This document shows, piece after piece, positions 44,193 through 53,107 of a stretch of DNA of 64,000 bases; position 1 is the first letter of the stretch; the number at the start of each line of letters is the position of its first letter. The stretch is from Aliidongia dinghuensis (GTDB lineage: Bacteria; Pseudomonadota; Alphaproteobacteria; ATCC43930; CGMCC-115725). Below the pieces are notes generated by a model. The model did not search any database, was not told the DNA's origin, and worked only from the letters and a program-made list of their open reading frames with translations. Where the stretch lies: contig NZ_BMJQ01000006.1 in NCBI RefSeq assembly GCF_014643535.1, forward strand, positions 124,001 to 188,000, written 5' to 3'. A program made the translations under genes and the position numbers.

Positions 44193-44362
44193 GACGTGCG
44201 CGCCCCCGCATCAGCCGCATCCTTCTTGGCCAGGCGAGCGACGGCTCGGCGGGCGTTCTTCCGGTCCTTCGCGTGGACGCCGCGACCCGCCAGTTCGTCA
44301 AGGTCGCGTTGCTTCTGATCGCGGCGGGCGGACTTCTCTTCTTCCGTGAGTGCTCGGGTCAT
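44189..44362 (-). CDS. Small basic/acidic helical protein, 57 residues
   Basis: MTRALTEEEKSARRDQKQRD and onward, very rich in charged residues. A strong AGGAGA site lies 9 bases upstream, and its stop is coupled to the small membrane protein. Together they form a two-gene minus-strand operon facing the integrase side. Function unknown. Confidence 0.55.
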   Translation of the reverse strand: MTRALTEEEKSARRDQKQRDLDELAGRGVHAKDRKNARRAVARLAKKDAADAGARTS

Positions 44363-44392
44363 GAAAATTCTCCTCGCTCATAAAGGTTGGAA

Positions 44393-44824
44393 TATAAGGT
44401 GCTTTGGTGATGACCATACGCCGCATCAACTATGGCGACAAGTAAAAACAACGCGCAATACTGTAATCGCAGGGATGTCGTATAACGCAATAAAATAACG
44501 CGTAATTTTATTTCTTATATCGCAGGCGCGTCTAGTCCGTGCCGGCGAACAGCTTCCGTGCCCGAGCGGTCGCTTCGCGTTTGTGCTCGTTTTGAGCATA
44601 TTCCCTGCGAACCAGGGTCTAATTTTTCCTGTAGAATGACAGAAGCCCGTCCGGTGGTCGGACGGGCTTCTAGGCGATGTCGGGTTGGTCGGACCCACAG
44701 CGCTTGGACACAGCGGAAGGAAACACCGTGTCACCTGCGACTATACAGCATTTCACCAACGACGCGCGGCACCGACTGGTTGCACGGGGCGATGTCGCGC
44801 GTCTGCTTTCACGAGGACGCGATC
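44393..44824. other. AT-rich intergenic region with one strong hairpin
   Basis: No gene supported over about 430 bases. The left part is unusually AT-rich and probably holds promoters for the minus-strand pair and the rightward genes. A perfect hairpin occupies 44641-44671. Confidence 0.4.
44641..44671. terminator. Perfect 13-bp hairpin
   Basis: AGAAGCCCGTCCG pairs with CGGACGGGCTTCT around a GTGGT loop. No T-run follows on either strand, so it could be an attenuator or structured leader instead of a terminator. Confidence 0.5.
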
Positions 44825-45229
44825 ATGTTCGGAAACGAGATGCATGTCAACGAGGCGGCCGACGTGCCGACCCTCGAAGAAGTACGCGAGACGGAGGCCG
44901 CGGAGCGCTGGCGGCACTTCCAGCCGCTTGAGCGCTACGGCCTGATCGCGAGTAAGGAACCGCCGACTGAGGCCGGCCTGTACCTGTTCCAGCGCGCGAA
45001 CGATTACGCGGAGATCCGCGGCCTATGCCTTTGCCACGTCGAGGACGGCAAGAGCTACCGCCTGATCGCGGGTGACGGCGAGGTCGGCGACCTGTTCCCA
45101 CATGACCCTGCAAGGAAGCCGCTCCCGGTCGGCGATCGTCCTGGGCACTGGTACGGGCCGCTCCGGACCCTGGACGACCTTGTCCAGCTATTCACCGCGA
45201 TCACGGTGCGTCGGGGGAGGCCGATTTGA
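44825..45229 (+). CDS. Hypothetical element protein, 134 residues
   Basis: Starts MFGNEMHVNEAADVPTLEEV after a GAGGAC site; the ORF is open further upstream but without protein-like sequence. It is acidic and soluble, with a strand-rich core (GLYLFQRANDYAEIRGLCLC, YRLIAGDGEVGDLF). No family recognised. It is the first rightward gene of the replication segment. Confidence 0.5.
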   Translation: MFGNEMHVNEAADVPTLEEVRETEAAERWRHFQPLERYGLIASKEPPTEAGLYLFQRANDYAEIRGLCLCHVEDGKSYRLIAGDGEVGDLFPHDPARKPLPVGDRPGHWYGPLRTLDDLVQLFTAITVRRGRPI

Positions 45230-45364
45230 CAGGAGCGCCACTGAGGCGCATCGTATCCAGACACCACCCCGCCGGCCGTCCTGGGAAGGACAGCCCGCGG
45301 GATTTTTTCATTCTTTCGGCCGGCGATGGCGCCTGTCGAAGCACCACAGGGAGGCTCGACCACC

Positions 45365-45742
45365 ATGGATCTGATCAATCATCTCTCGGCCTTGGGCTAT
45401 GCGCTTTCTGCGCCGGATGCCAGCGGCGACGTTCGTCTCGACCTGGCCGACGCTGGCCTGACCGCCTTCGAGATCAGCGGCCCGATCGAGGCCCTTGAAC
45501 TGGCAGATCGTTTCACCCGGCGGGCGCTGGGCGAGCCGGTCCTGGCCCATCGCGCGAGCGATACCGAGCTGCTGCTGGTCTTTGCCGGTGCAGCGCTGAA
45601 CAAGCCGCGGCTGCACCGTGTCGACCCATGCCGCGTGCAGTGCAGGCGCCATGCGGGACTGGGTGCCGTCCTGGTGCTGCCGGCCGCTGACGAGGATGGC
45701 CTGGCGCCGTTCGTCGCCGACGTCGCCAGCGCTGCGGCATGA
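45365..45742 (+). CDS. Hypothetical element protein, 125 residues
   Basis: Starts MDLINHLSALGYALSAPDAS with a GGGAGG site; an earlier ATG at 45326 is less likely. A small alpha/beta protein with a possible zinc-binding arrangement (DPCRVQCRRH). It ends 16 bases before the primase gene and is likely co-transcribed with it. It may be a replication accessory factor. Confidence 0.5.
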   Translation: MDLINHLSALGYALSAPDASGDVRLDLADAGLTAFEISGPIEALELADRFTRRALGEPVLAHRASDTELLLVFAGAALNKPRLHRVDPCRVQCRRHAGLGAVLVLPAADEDGLAPFVADVASAAA

Positions 45743-45758
45743 GAGGGAGGGCAGGGTC

Positions 45759-48308
45759 ATGACTGAGCTGAGAAAGGAGAACCCGCCGAGCGGTGCAGCG
45801 CTGGCGGGTTCGGGAGGCGAGAAGAATATGTTGAACCCGTCCAACCTACCACACGCCGAGCGTTCCGCCAAATCGACGGCCGAGATGCGCGAGCGCACCG
45901 CCGACGTCCTGCACCTGCCCGGCAAAGGCCGCTTCAGCCGCTACGTCGGCATGTGGTTCGCCAAGTACCTGCTGCCCGTCGAGCCTGGCCAGAAAGCGCC
46001 TTCAACGCTGGATAAGGGCACCGGGATATGGAGCCGCACGAAAGGGTGGCAGGACCGCGAGGCGACCGCCGCCGACCTGGCCGAGTGGGACACCTGGGAC
46101 TGCGCGGTCGGCATCCGCCTTGGTGAGATCGTCGCGTTGGATCTCGACACCTACGGGGCAGAGGAGCGCGACGCGGCGCTTCGTGACGGCCTGGTGGACA
46201 TCGTGCGCGACGTGCTGGAATGCGCTCCGCCGGTTCGCGGCCGCCCGGGCACGAACCGCTGCGCCCTCTTCCTGCGGGTTGTTCTGGCCGAAGGCGAGGC
46301 GCCGCTGAGGAAGACGGCGATACCATTCCACAGTCCAGCAACCGACCCAACGGCCAAGGTCGACCATGGCAAGCTGGAGACCTTGGCGAAGGGGCAGCAG
46401 GCGCTGCTGCACGGTCGCCACGAGAGCGGGAGCTGGTACGGCTTTGACATCGGTTTCGGCGACACGGACCCATCCTACGCACTGCACGAGGCGGACATCC
46501 CGGCCGCCACCCCGGCGCAGGTAGCGGAGATCCAGTGCCGTTATGCGACGTTCGTGCAGGGCACCGGCCGCATCGTCGGCGTGATCACGTCGAGTAGCGG
46601 CACGTCGTCTGCCGAGCGAAAGGAGATCGGCGATGCGCGGTTCCTGGCACCTGGCTTCGAGGCGGAAGAGGTCGCCGCTGAGGATTGGGAGCGCTTGAGG
46701 AGTGCGCTCTTCGCGATCCCGAACGTGACGCCTGATTACAACGAGTGGGAGCCGCTTGTTCGCGCGGCGAAGGCGGCATGCGGCGGCCGGGAGGAGTTCT
46801 ATCCGGTGGTAGCCGCGTGGTCGGCGCAGTGCGGTGAGAACACAGAGGAGATGACGCGCGGCCGGTGGGATAGCCAGGATACAAGCTCCATCGGCTGGAT
46901 CAGGGTCCGAGAGCTTGCGCTGAAGCACGGCTGGAAAAATCCCCATCCCGAGCCGGCCGCCGACGACTTCGAGCCCGTCACCGAGCCCGAGACGGCTGCC
47001 CAGAAGGCGAGGCGCGAGTTTGAGGAGCGCCGGAAAGCCATGCTGGGCAGCGGTGGCTTCTGTCTGGTCAATCATACCGCCGAGAACGCGCCCGCGCTGG
47101 CCCAGCAGCCGCCGACGCCATGGGTCATGGGCCGGACGGCCATCCGTGGCGTCATGACAGTCATTGCTGGTCCTGGGGGCGCCTCGAAGACGTCGTATGC
47201 GCTCGCGCGCTCCGTCTGCATCGCCTCGGGAATGCCACTGCTGGGCGAGAAGGTCGTCCGCCGGGGCCGGGTGCTGATCTGGTGCGCGGAAGACGAGATG
47301 GCCATCATCACCAAGCGCGTGATGGCGTTCTGCGAGCGGTACGAGCTGGACTACTTCAACGACGTCGCGCCGTTCGTCACCTACGTCGACACAGCGGGCG
47401 AGCGCCGGTCCCTCATGATCAAGGGCGACCATGGGCGCCCAGAGCGCACGCCGGATTTCGACCGGCTCGAACAGATCATCGTCGAAGGCGGCTACAAGCA
47501 TCTCGTGCTCGACACCCTCAGCAAGTTGTCGATCGGCCTCGACGGCAACTCGGCCATGGAGGGCGGCATCCTGTCGAGCGAGCTTGCCTCAATGGCGCGG
47601 CGGCTGGGCATCAGCGTCGACCTGATCGCGCACACGAACAAGAGCGGCTCGGGCGACCACGGCAGCGCCAATGCGGTGAGCGGGACGGCTGCGATCGTCA
47701 ACGACAGCCGCATCACCCTGACCGTGATGAAGCTGACGGCCAAGGAGAAGAAAGACCGCGGCCTGACCGGCAGCGTCGTGATGGTCGAAGGCGCTAAGGC
47801 GAACTATTCGCCCGACAAGTCCGGCGCGAGCGATGAGCTGCTGTATGAGCTCGTCGACTTCGACTGCGGCAATAGCACTCCCGATCCCGAGGTAGAGGGC
47901 GGCGCCGCCGACAGCGACCGCGTTGCCGTCTACCGCCAGATCACAATGGAGGAGCGGCTACGCGGCGATCCGAGAGCCATGCAGGCAGAGGCGGACGCCG
48001 CCGAGAACGAGCGCCAGGCGACGCTGCGGCGTGTCTTCGACGCGCTGGGCGGCCGGGAGGCGGAGCTGTTGAACCGGCTGGTCCCGCTGGTCGGGAAAGC
48101 CGCCGATCTGAAGGATAGCCAGACCCGCGCGGATATCGCCAATGCTCTGTACCTTCCGCCCAACGCGACGGAAGGCATCCCGGCAGAGATCATTGTCGCC
48201 GGCACCACCTACGAGCTGTGGCTGACCAGGACGAAGGCGAGTGCGACGTCGCCGCAGACGGTACGGTGCCGGAAGGCCGGCGCGCTTCCTGCGGCGGCCG
48301 GTCAATAA
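45759..48308 (+). CDS. Primase-polymerase with C-terminal RepA-like ATPase
   Basis: An 849-residue replication protein from MTELRKENPPSGAALAGSGG with a strong GGGAGG-type site. The N-terminal half is a prim-pol domain: WDCAVGIRLGEIVALDLDTY holds the metal-binding DxD (about 129-131), and GQQALLHGRHESGSWYGF is typical. A PriCT-like segment lies near 320-370 (PDYNEWEPLVRAAKAACGG). The C-terminal half is an AAA/RecA-type ATPase: Walker A GPGGASKTS (about 471-479) and Walker B HLVLDTLS. It likely initiates replication of the excised element at the nearby iterons, comparable in logic to P4 alpha or RepA-type proteins. Confidence 0.85.
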   Translation: MTELRKENPPSGAALAGSGGEKNMLNPSNLPHAERSAKSTAEMRERTADVLHLPGKGRFSRYVGMWFAKYLLPVEPGQKAPSTLDKGTGIWSRTKGWQDREATAADLAEWDTWDCAVGIRLGEIVALDLDTYGAEERDAALRDGLVDIVRDVLECAPPVRGRPGTNRCALFLRVVLAEGEAPLRKTAIPFHSPATDPTAKVDHGKLETLAKGQQALLHGRHESGSWYGFDIGFGDTDPSYALHEADIPAATPAQVAEIQCRYATFVQGTGRIVGVITSSSGTSSAERKEIGDARFLAPGFEAEEVAAEDWERLRSALFAIPNVTPDYNEWEPLVRAAKAACGGREEFYPVVAAWSAQCGENTEEMTRGRWDSQDTSSIGWIRVRELALKHGWKNPHPEPAADDFEPVTEPETAAQKARREFEERRKAMLGSGGFCLVNHTAENAPALAQQPPTPWVMGRTAIRGVMTVIAGPGGASKTSYALARSVCIASGMPLLGEKVVRRGRVLIWCAEDEMAIITKRVMAFCERYELDYFNDVAPFVTYVDTAGERRSLMIKGDHGRPERTPDFDRLEQIIVEGGYKHLVLDTLSKLSIGLDGNSAMEGGILSSELASMARRLGISVDLIAHTNKSGSGDHGSANAVSGTAAIVNDSRITLTVMKLTAKEKKDRGLTGSVVMVEGAKANYSPDKSGASDELLYELVDFDCGNSTPDPEVEGGAADSDRVAVYRQITMEERLRGDPRAMQAEADAAENERQATLRRVFDALGGREAELLNRLVPLVGKAADLKDSQTRADIANALYLPPNATEGIPAEIIVAGTTYELWLTRTKASATSPQTVRCRKAGALPAAAGQ

Positions 48309-48339
48309 GTCGACGGCCGGCCGAGGGTGGTGGCGCGAG

Positions 48340-49254
48340 CTAACTATTGGACGAGTTCAAGCGCTTGGCAGACCCCCGCTTCTTCCCGGCGCCCGTTTTC
48401 TTTTGTTTATTCTCCAGTTCCGCCAACACGGGAGTATCATCTGAAGTGAACGCGGCCCTCAAAGGGGGGCTATAATCAAGGGCAGGAGTATTTGAAGACG
48501 CCAACCCGGTAGGCGTGAGCCCCATCATATCTGCAAGAAGGCGCTGCCTGATCAACTCGCGCGTATCTTTGTCCTTGATTTTGTCGATCTTCTTCGCAAG
48601 GTCGATAAGACCATGGGCTCCCTTCAGGCGCAAATCCTGCGCCTTCGCCAGAACCTCTAATTCCATGAGCGCTGTTCCTGCCACAACCCGTCGTAGGAGC
48701 GCCTCTCGCCCCTTCGCAAAAGGCACTGCACAGGCATAGACAAGAGCCCGACGGGCTTGCTTTGATTTGGCGATAAGAGAGAGCCAGAGCGAGCCGGGGC
48801 TAGCCTCGCGAACGACAAGCTTGTCTTCCTCAGCTATCAACTCACGTTCGAGGTCAGCGAGTGGATTATCGCGAAGCACACTCGCGAGATCATCCTCTCG
48901 GCCATCATCGACCAGAAGTGCCACCGCATAGACTTGCCGAAGATGATGAAGGCGCCGCTCCAGTAACTCTGCCGTTACCGCCTCGTCTTTGCCTATGATC
49001 TCAAGCCTGACGGGAGCAAATTCACCTGGACTGAGCGTGGAAACCAGTGACACGACAAGCGTATCCCCATCGGCCTGTAGACGTAGATTGAAGGTCTGAC
49101 TTAAGCCTATTTCTAGAAAGTCTGGTCCTCGGCTGCCGCTTTCAGACGCGGCAGCACTGCTGATCGAGAGCCCCTTAGAAATCCTAATGAACTCATCGAA
49201 GCTAATAGGGTTGGCAGACCGAAGCGGGGATTGGAAAATCCTAAATCTGGGCAC
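48340..49254 (-). CDS. Hypothetical protein, 304 residues, lower GC
   Basis: A cytoplasmic, soluble, acidic-to-neutral helical protein starting MPRFRIFQSPLRSANPISFD, with a basic C-terminal tail (KQKKTGAGKKRGSAKRLN). No known motif recognised. It is the only sizeable minus-strand gene in the core of the element, lies between the primase and the iteron cluster, and has visibly lower GC than its neighbours. Recently acquired cargo, such as a defence or regulatory gene, is possible but unproven. Confidence 0.6.
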   Translation of the reverse strand: MPRFRIFQSPLRSANPISFDEFIRISKGLSISSAAASESGSRGPDFLEIGLSQTFNLRLQADGDTLVVSLVSTLSPGEFAPVRLEIIGKDEAVTAELLERRLHHLRQVYAVALLVDDGREDDLASVLRDNPLADLERELIAEEDKLVVREASPGSLWLSLIAKSKQARRALVYACAVPFAKGREALLRRVVAGTALMELEVLAKAQDLRLKGAHGLIDLAKKIDKIKDKDTRELIRQRLLADMMGLTPTGLASSNTPALDYSPPLRAAFTSDDTPVLAELENKQKKTGAGKKRGSAKRLNSSNS

Positions 49255-49390
49255 GCGTCGCCTCCAGTTTTTATCCGCGTGAGGACCATGAAGACGGCCA
49301 GCTTGGGGTATAGCAGGCTTTTTTGCCTATAAAGCCATACAAACGTTAACAAATACGACCTAGCACGCGAACGTAAGCACACCGACCGAG

Positions 49391-49613
49391 CTTTCCAATG
49401 TTTGCAATCGCAACCATTGGAAAGCACCCCGATTTTGGGCCTTTCCAGTCTTTCCAATCTTTCCAGTGGAAAGGCTGGAAAGCGCAGAAATGCTCACTTT
49501 TTTAGGCTTTTCGGCGGCTTTCCGGAGCTTTCCAGTCGGCCGATTTTTGGAAAGCGAAAATGGCTCGAAAAAAGTGAGGGTTTCTGCGCTTTCCAGCTTT
49601 CCAGTCTTTCCAC
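49391..49613. repeat. Iteron cluster, probable replication origin (CTTTCCA repeats)
   Basis: At least 13 copies of CTTTCCA or its complement in 223 bases. Three are tandem at 9-base spacing (49441, 49450, 49459) and others lie at 49518, 49528, 49589, 49597 and 49606. Inverted copies start at 49417, 49467, 49475 and 49547. A nested palindrome at 49391-49424 has arms CTTTCCAATG/CATTGGAAAG. It lies about 1.1 kb from the primase gene. The pattern fits an iteron-type origin. Confidence 0.75.
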
Positions 49614-49702
49614 CCCCTACGGGGGCCGGTCTAACCCGACGCGGTGCTCTGGGCGACCGGCCCTAGGGAGCCCCCGAGCGATCAGAGTGAAGAGACGTAA
49701 TC

Positions 49703-49870
49703 GTGCAACCCCTGCCCAAGACGTTCTTGAGGGGGCCGCCTGAGACGAGCGACGCGACCGGCGAGCGCCAGATGATCGATGAGATCGAGATGATCAAGGT
49801 GGCGAGGGCAGGCATGCTGTCAGTACGAAACAAGCCAAACGATCGTTTGGTGAGGCGATTTGGTCGATGA
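49703..49870 (+). CDS. Possible small protein, 55 residues
   Basis: GTG-initiated ORF with a weak GAAGAG site. The C-terminal part (MIDEIEMIKVARAGMLSVRN, then KPNDRLVRRFGR) looks protein-like and basic. It lies just right of the iterons. The competing minus-strand ORF is less protein-like. Weakly supported. Confidence 0.25.
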   Translation: MQPLPKTFLRGPPETSDATGERQMIDEIEMIKVARAGMLSVRNKPNDRLVRRFGR

Positions 49871-50395
49871 GCCGATATGTCCGCCAAGCGCCGGATCGAC
49901 GTTTCGAGCCCCAATAGACGCGACGCCACAACCTGCCCAAAACGCCCGCCAAACCGCACCATCTGATCAAGCATCAGGTGCGATCTAGCCTTCAGCGCTA
50001 GCGTTCCTGCGGCGTTCAGCCGCTTCCGACGTCGGTTATGCCTATTGGGGGACGCGATTGGGGGACAAGGGGGCCGAATGGGTCGGAGAGGGGCGTCGGC
50101 GAGGCGCCTATGCGACCCTCCGGCTTCCTCGCCGCAGGCTTTCGCCGCGTCAAACGACCGCCGCGGCTACAAGCCACGTCCCGATTAGGTTTCCCTTATC
50201 GTCCTATCCACCGAACAGCCACTTCGGCGATCCAACCAAAAGCCGACACCCCGATTTCTATTATTTTCGATTTTAAGCGCCTCTTACTAGCCGACCTCCC
50301 CAATAGCCCCCTGGGTCCGTTTCCGCCCCTTCGTCAGACCCACCCCGCCACCGTGTTATCCTGGTCCCTACGAAATCGCTCCAGGGGTACAGGTC
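49871..50395. other. Intergenic region right of the origin
   Basis: No gene supported over about 520 bases. It contains two copies of ATTGGGGGAC (50044-50053 and 50057-50066), which are inverted matches to the repeats near both ends of the element. A promoter for the rightward unknown genes must lie near its right end. Confidence 0.4.
50044..50068. repeat. Internal TTGTCCCCCAAT-type repeat pair
   Basis: ATTGGGGGAC and ATTGGGGGACAA in direct orientation, 13 bases apart; the complement matches the AATTGTCCCCC copies at 41118-41139 and 56375-56385. Confidence 0.6.
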
Positions 50396-51520
50396 ATGAC
50401 GCCTGCCAAGCATGCCGCCGAGGCCAACCGCGTAGCACAGGACATCCGCGCCAAGTCGCGCGCCGCAGGCGAGCCTGACCCCGTGCCCGATCGTCGAGCC
50501 ACCATTGCCCGGCTCCAGCACCTCGCCCAGCATTCGACCGATGCGCGCCAGCGCTCCGGAGCTAACCAGCAACTCCCGGCCGCCCGCGAACGCCTGGCCG
50601 TGGCGCTCGGGACCGATGTCGACAATCTGCTGGTCTATCAGGTCCCATCTCCGCACCCCGGAGCCCCGCCCCGCCGGCGGGCCGGGCGTCCTCCCGGCAC
50701 CGGCAAGAACCAGATTGCGGCCCGAGAAGCGGCGCGCGCCGCCGAGGCAACAAGCGACCCATCACCTGCACCTGCGCCCAAGCCGCAGTCATTCGGCGAG
50801 ATGATCGCAACGAAGCTCCAAGCCCGGCTCGCTTCGATCCAAGGGCCGGCGACCCACCCCGACTTCGGCGACGCGCCCGCCGCGCCGCCGCCCGCTGCAC
50901 ACGTCGCCCTTGAGACGGACGTCGACAGCCGGAACGCGGAAGGCCGCTCCAGCCTCGCCGTAGCGCCTCCGGTGACGATCGCGACCCGGCCGGCGAAGGC
51001 TGAGAAGCATGTGGCTGGTCAGGCTCTCGCACTGCTGAAGGAGATGGAGCGCCAGAAGAGAGCCGGCGCAAGCACGTCGACAGGCGCCGATGCGGCCTTG
51101 CGCCAGGCGCTCGCCGACCGTGCCGCCGAGATCGCCGAGAAGGACGAGATCATCGCCGAGCTGCGCCGAGCGCTGGCCAAGACGCGCCAGGGTGTCGAGA
51201 GCATGAGCCTCGTCGATCTCCTGATCCGCCTCGACGTGATCTTGAACGCGGTCACGATCAGGACTGCGCCATCCGCGCTCCAGGCCGGCGGGATGTCACG
51301 CAATGACGCGACCGGGCATTCGATGTTCCAGTTCCGCTGCCATCTCGGCGGCGCGCGGACCTATATGCGCCAACTGCCGACCCTGGGCGCCAAGGTGCCG
51401 ACGATCGAGGCCGCAGAACCTGCGCAGGGTGCATCGTCAACGGCCGGATGGGATTGGACATCGTCGATGGCCACGCCCGAGGTCTGTCCAGGTGTTGGTT
51501 CATGGCGTGCCCGAGGGTAA
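50396..51520 (+). CDS. Hypothetical element protein, 374 residues, coiled coil
   Basis: Starts MTPAKHAAEANRVAQDIRAK after an AGGGG site. An N-terminal helical region and a basic PRRRAGRPPGTGK segment (AT-hook-like) may bind DNA. A proline/alanine-rich linker is followed by a coiled coil around 245-285 (ALADRAAEIAEKDEIIAELR). No family recognised. It leads the rightward gene block after the origin. Confidence 0.5.
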   Translation: MTPAKHAAEANRVAQDIRAKSRAAGEPDPVPDRRATIARLQHLAQHSTDARQRSGANQQLPAARERLAVALGTDVDNLLVYQVPSPHPGAPPRRRAGRPPGTGKNQIAAREAARAAEATSDPSPAPAPKPQSFGEMIATKLQARLASIQGPATHPDFGDAPAAPPPAAHVALETDVDSRNAEGRSSLAVAPPVTIATRPAKAEKHVAGQALALLKEMERQKRAGASTSTGADAALRQALADRAAEIAEKDEIIAELRRALAKTRQGVESMSLVDLLIRLDVILNAVTIRTAPSALQAGGMSRNDATGHSMFQFRCHLGGARTYMRQLPTLGAKVPTIEAAEPAQGASSTAGWDWTSSMATPEVCPGVGSWRARG

Positions 51521-51586
51521 TTGGGGCTGCAATCTCCGCTTGAACGCCGTAACCTGCCCGAGTGAAAACTTTTCGACGAGGCGACC

Positions 51587-52021
51587 ATGGCAGGCGACAT
51601 CTGGGAGATGGCGGTCGAGGAATATCTCACCATGGACCGCGGGCTGTTCCTCAACCCGCAATACGTGATCGGAACGCCTGGTGAGTGGGAGGCGAGTGCG
51701 GACTTTCTGGCGCTAGCCTTTCCTGAGCGGATCGCTTGGATGGTCGAAGTCACGAAGGCCCCGAGGCCCGCCCTGTACTCGAAGATCAAGGGGTTCGAGA
51801 GTGACTACGCTCCGCGGATCAGGGAGGGACTTGCTAGGCACAAGGTCGTGCCTGCTGGGGGCGCTCCCGCAGACTGGCGGATCGGGCTGTGGATCTTCGC
51901 TCCCAAAACCGCCCTGACAAACATCAAAGAGCAGATGGAGAAGGCCGCCGTGCAACTGCACGACGTAACGGCGCTCGACGATACCTTGGCTTCTGACGCT
52001 TGGGGTAAGCGGTTCCGCTGA
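51587..52021 (+). CDS. Hypothetical protein, possible PD-(D/E)XK nuclease-like fold
   Basis: A 144-residue protein, starting MAGDIWEMAVEEYLTMDRGL. The order helix, then SADFLALAFPERIAWMVEVTKA, gives a D...E-x-T-K arrangement that resembles the PD-(D/E)XK nuclease core, with an early Glu in the first helix (EMAVEEYL). I infer this from spacing only; it could be an unrelated alpha/beta fold. Stands alone with about 65 bases on the left and 140 on the right. Confidence 0.5.
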   Translation: MAGDIWEMAVEEYLTMDRGLFLNPQYVIGTPGEWEASADFLALAFPERIAWMVEVTKAPRPALYSKIKGFESDYAPRIREGLARHKVVPAGGAPADWRIGLWIFAPKTALTNIKEQMEKAAVQLHDVTALDDTLASDAWGKRFR

Positions 52022-52049
52022 AGCTTTCGCTTCGACGGTCCGAAACAAA

Positions 52050-52159
52050 GGCTTGACACCGCCCGGCCGGCGGATTTACCCTCGGTTGGCGCCATAGGCG
52101 CCAAAACTCATCTCTATGTGCTATGATGCGCTCCGATAACAGATTTCGGAGTGCACCCT
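52050..52159 (+). promoter_or_regulatory. Promoter with a 19-bp palindromic operator
   Basis: TTGGCGCC-ATA-GGCGCCAA at 52086-52104 is a perfect palindrome. A candidate -10 (TATGAT) follows around 52122. It precedes a block of three tightly spaced genes and is likely the site of a phage-type repressor. Confidence 0.6.
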
Positions 52160-52423
52160 ATGACCAAGTCCCCCATCCCCGCCGCCGTCGACACCGAATA
52201 CCACCTGCGCAACGCAGCGTGCGTTCCGACTGCCGCCTTGGCACGACACCTTGCGGACCTTGAGGCCCGCGAGGAAGACCTGACCGTCGAACACGGTTCC
52301 CGCGCGCACGTCGTCCGACTGGAGGAAGTCCGGTCGGAGATCGCCGCGGTCAAGAAGGTTCTTCCGGAGGTCGAAGCGCTGGAACTTCGGATCGGGAACT
52401 ATCCCGCCAAGAAGGAGGCCTAA
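52160..52423 (+). CDS. Hypothetical element protein, 87 residues
   Basis: Starts MTKSPIPAAVDTEYHLRNAA with GGAG nearby. Almost entirely helical with charged residues, probably a coiled coil (ADLEAREEDLTVEHGSRAHV). It is the first gene of a three-gene block, ends three bases before the next start and shares a KSP-P N-terminal style with the next protein. Confidence 0.5.
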   Translation: MTKSPIPAAVDTEYHLRNAACVPTAALARHLADLEAREEDLTVEHGSRAHVVRLEEVRSEIAAVKKVLPEVEALELRIGNYPAKKEA

Positions 52424-52426
52424 GCC

Positions 52427-53104
52427 GTGGCCAAGTCCCCCGCCCCCGTCGCGACCGTCGATCCCGTCGCCGACGCCAAGCACGCGCTCGACACGATCGA
52501 CACCTTGCGCAACGAGCTGGCCGAGCGCCTGTCCGCGGTCGACGCCCGTACCGAGAAGCTGACGGCCGAACAGCGCGACCTTGCCCCGGCCGCGATCCTG
52601 AGCGGCGACGACGCGTCCCGTGTTCGCCTGCTGGCGATCCGCGCCGAGCTGGACGGCATGAGCCACGACAAGGTCGAGACCCAAGCCGCCATTGAAGCTG
52701 TCGATGCGCAGCGCGTCAAAGCCCAGACCGTGCTCGCCAACGCCGAGTATGAGGCGGCGCTCGACAAAGGCGCCGAGTGGGCTGCCGCGTACATGGTCGT
52801 CGCCGAGCGGATCGACGTCAGGCTCGACGAGCTGGGCGCCGACATCGACCTTCTGCACAACCTGCATGTCCGCCTCGTCGGGCTGAACGACAAGCTCGGC
52901 GTGGCACGTGTCGCGCCGGCCATGCTCTGGCACAAGGGCTTCATCGCCGAAGCCGCCCATGCGGCCGGCCAAGCGCTTGGCTTCGGCCTTGGCCTGGAGC
53001 GACTGAAGGCACTCCCCGCATGTCAGCGGCTTAGCGATCGCACCAGGCGCGTGCTCCGTGGCCTGTTGGTCCGTCACGACGAAGTCCTGAAGCGGGCCGC
53101 CTAA
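52427..53104 (+). CDS. Hypothetical element protein, 225 residues
   Basis: GTG start (MAKSPAPVATVDPVADAKHA). Long helical coiled-coil region over about 15-150, then a short C-terminal domain with a basic end (CQRLSDRTRRVLRGLLVRHD). The heptad-like pattern suggests an oligomeric structural or scaffolding role. It is followed three bases later by the XkdF-like gene. Confidence 0.5.
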   Translation: MAKSPAPVATVDPVADAKHALDTIDTLRNELAERLSAVDARTEKLTAEQRDLAPAAILSGDDASRVRLLAIRAELDGMSHDKVETQAAIEAVDAQRVKAQTVLANAEYEAALDKGAEWAAAYMVVAERIDVRLDELGADIDLLHNLHVRLVGLNDKLGVARVAPAMLWHKGFIAEAAHAAGQALGFGLGLERLKALPACQRLSDRTRRVLRGLLVRHDEVLKRAA

Positions 53105-53107
53105 GCC

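Noticed and set aside
49391..49613. CRISPR array
   Set aside because: The repeats are only 7-10 bases, occur in both orientations and have no uniform spacers; iterons fit better.
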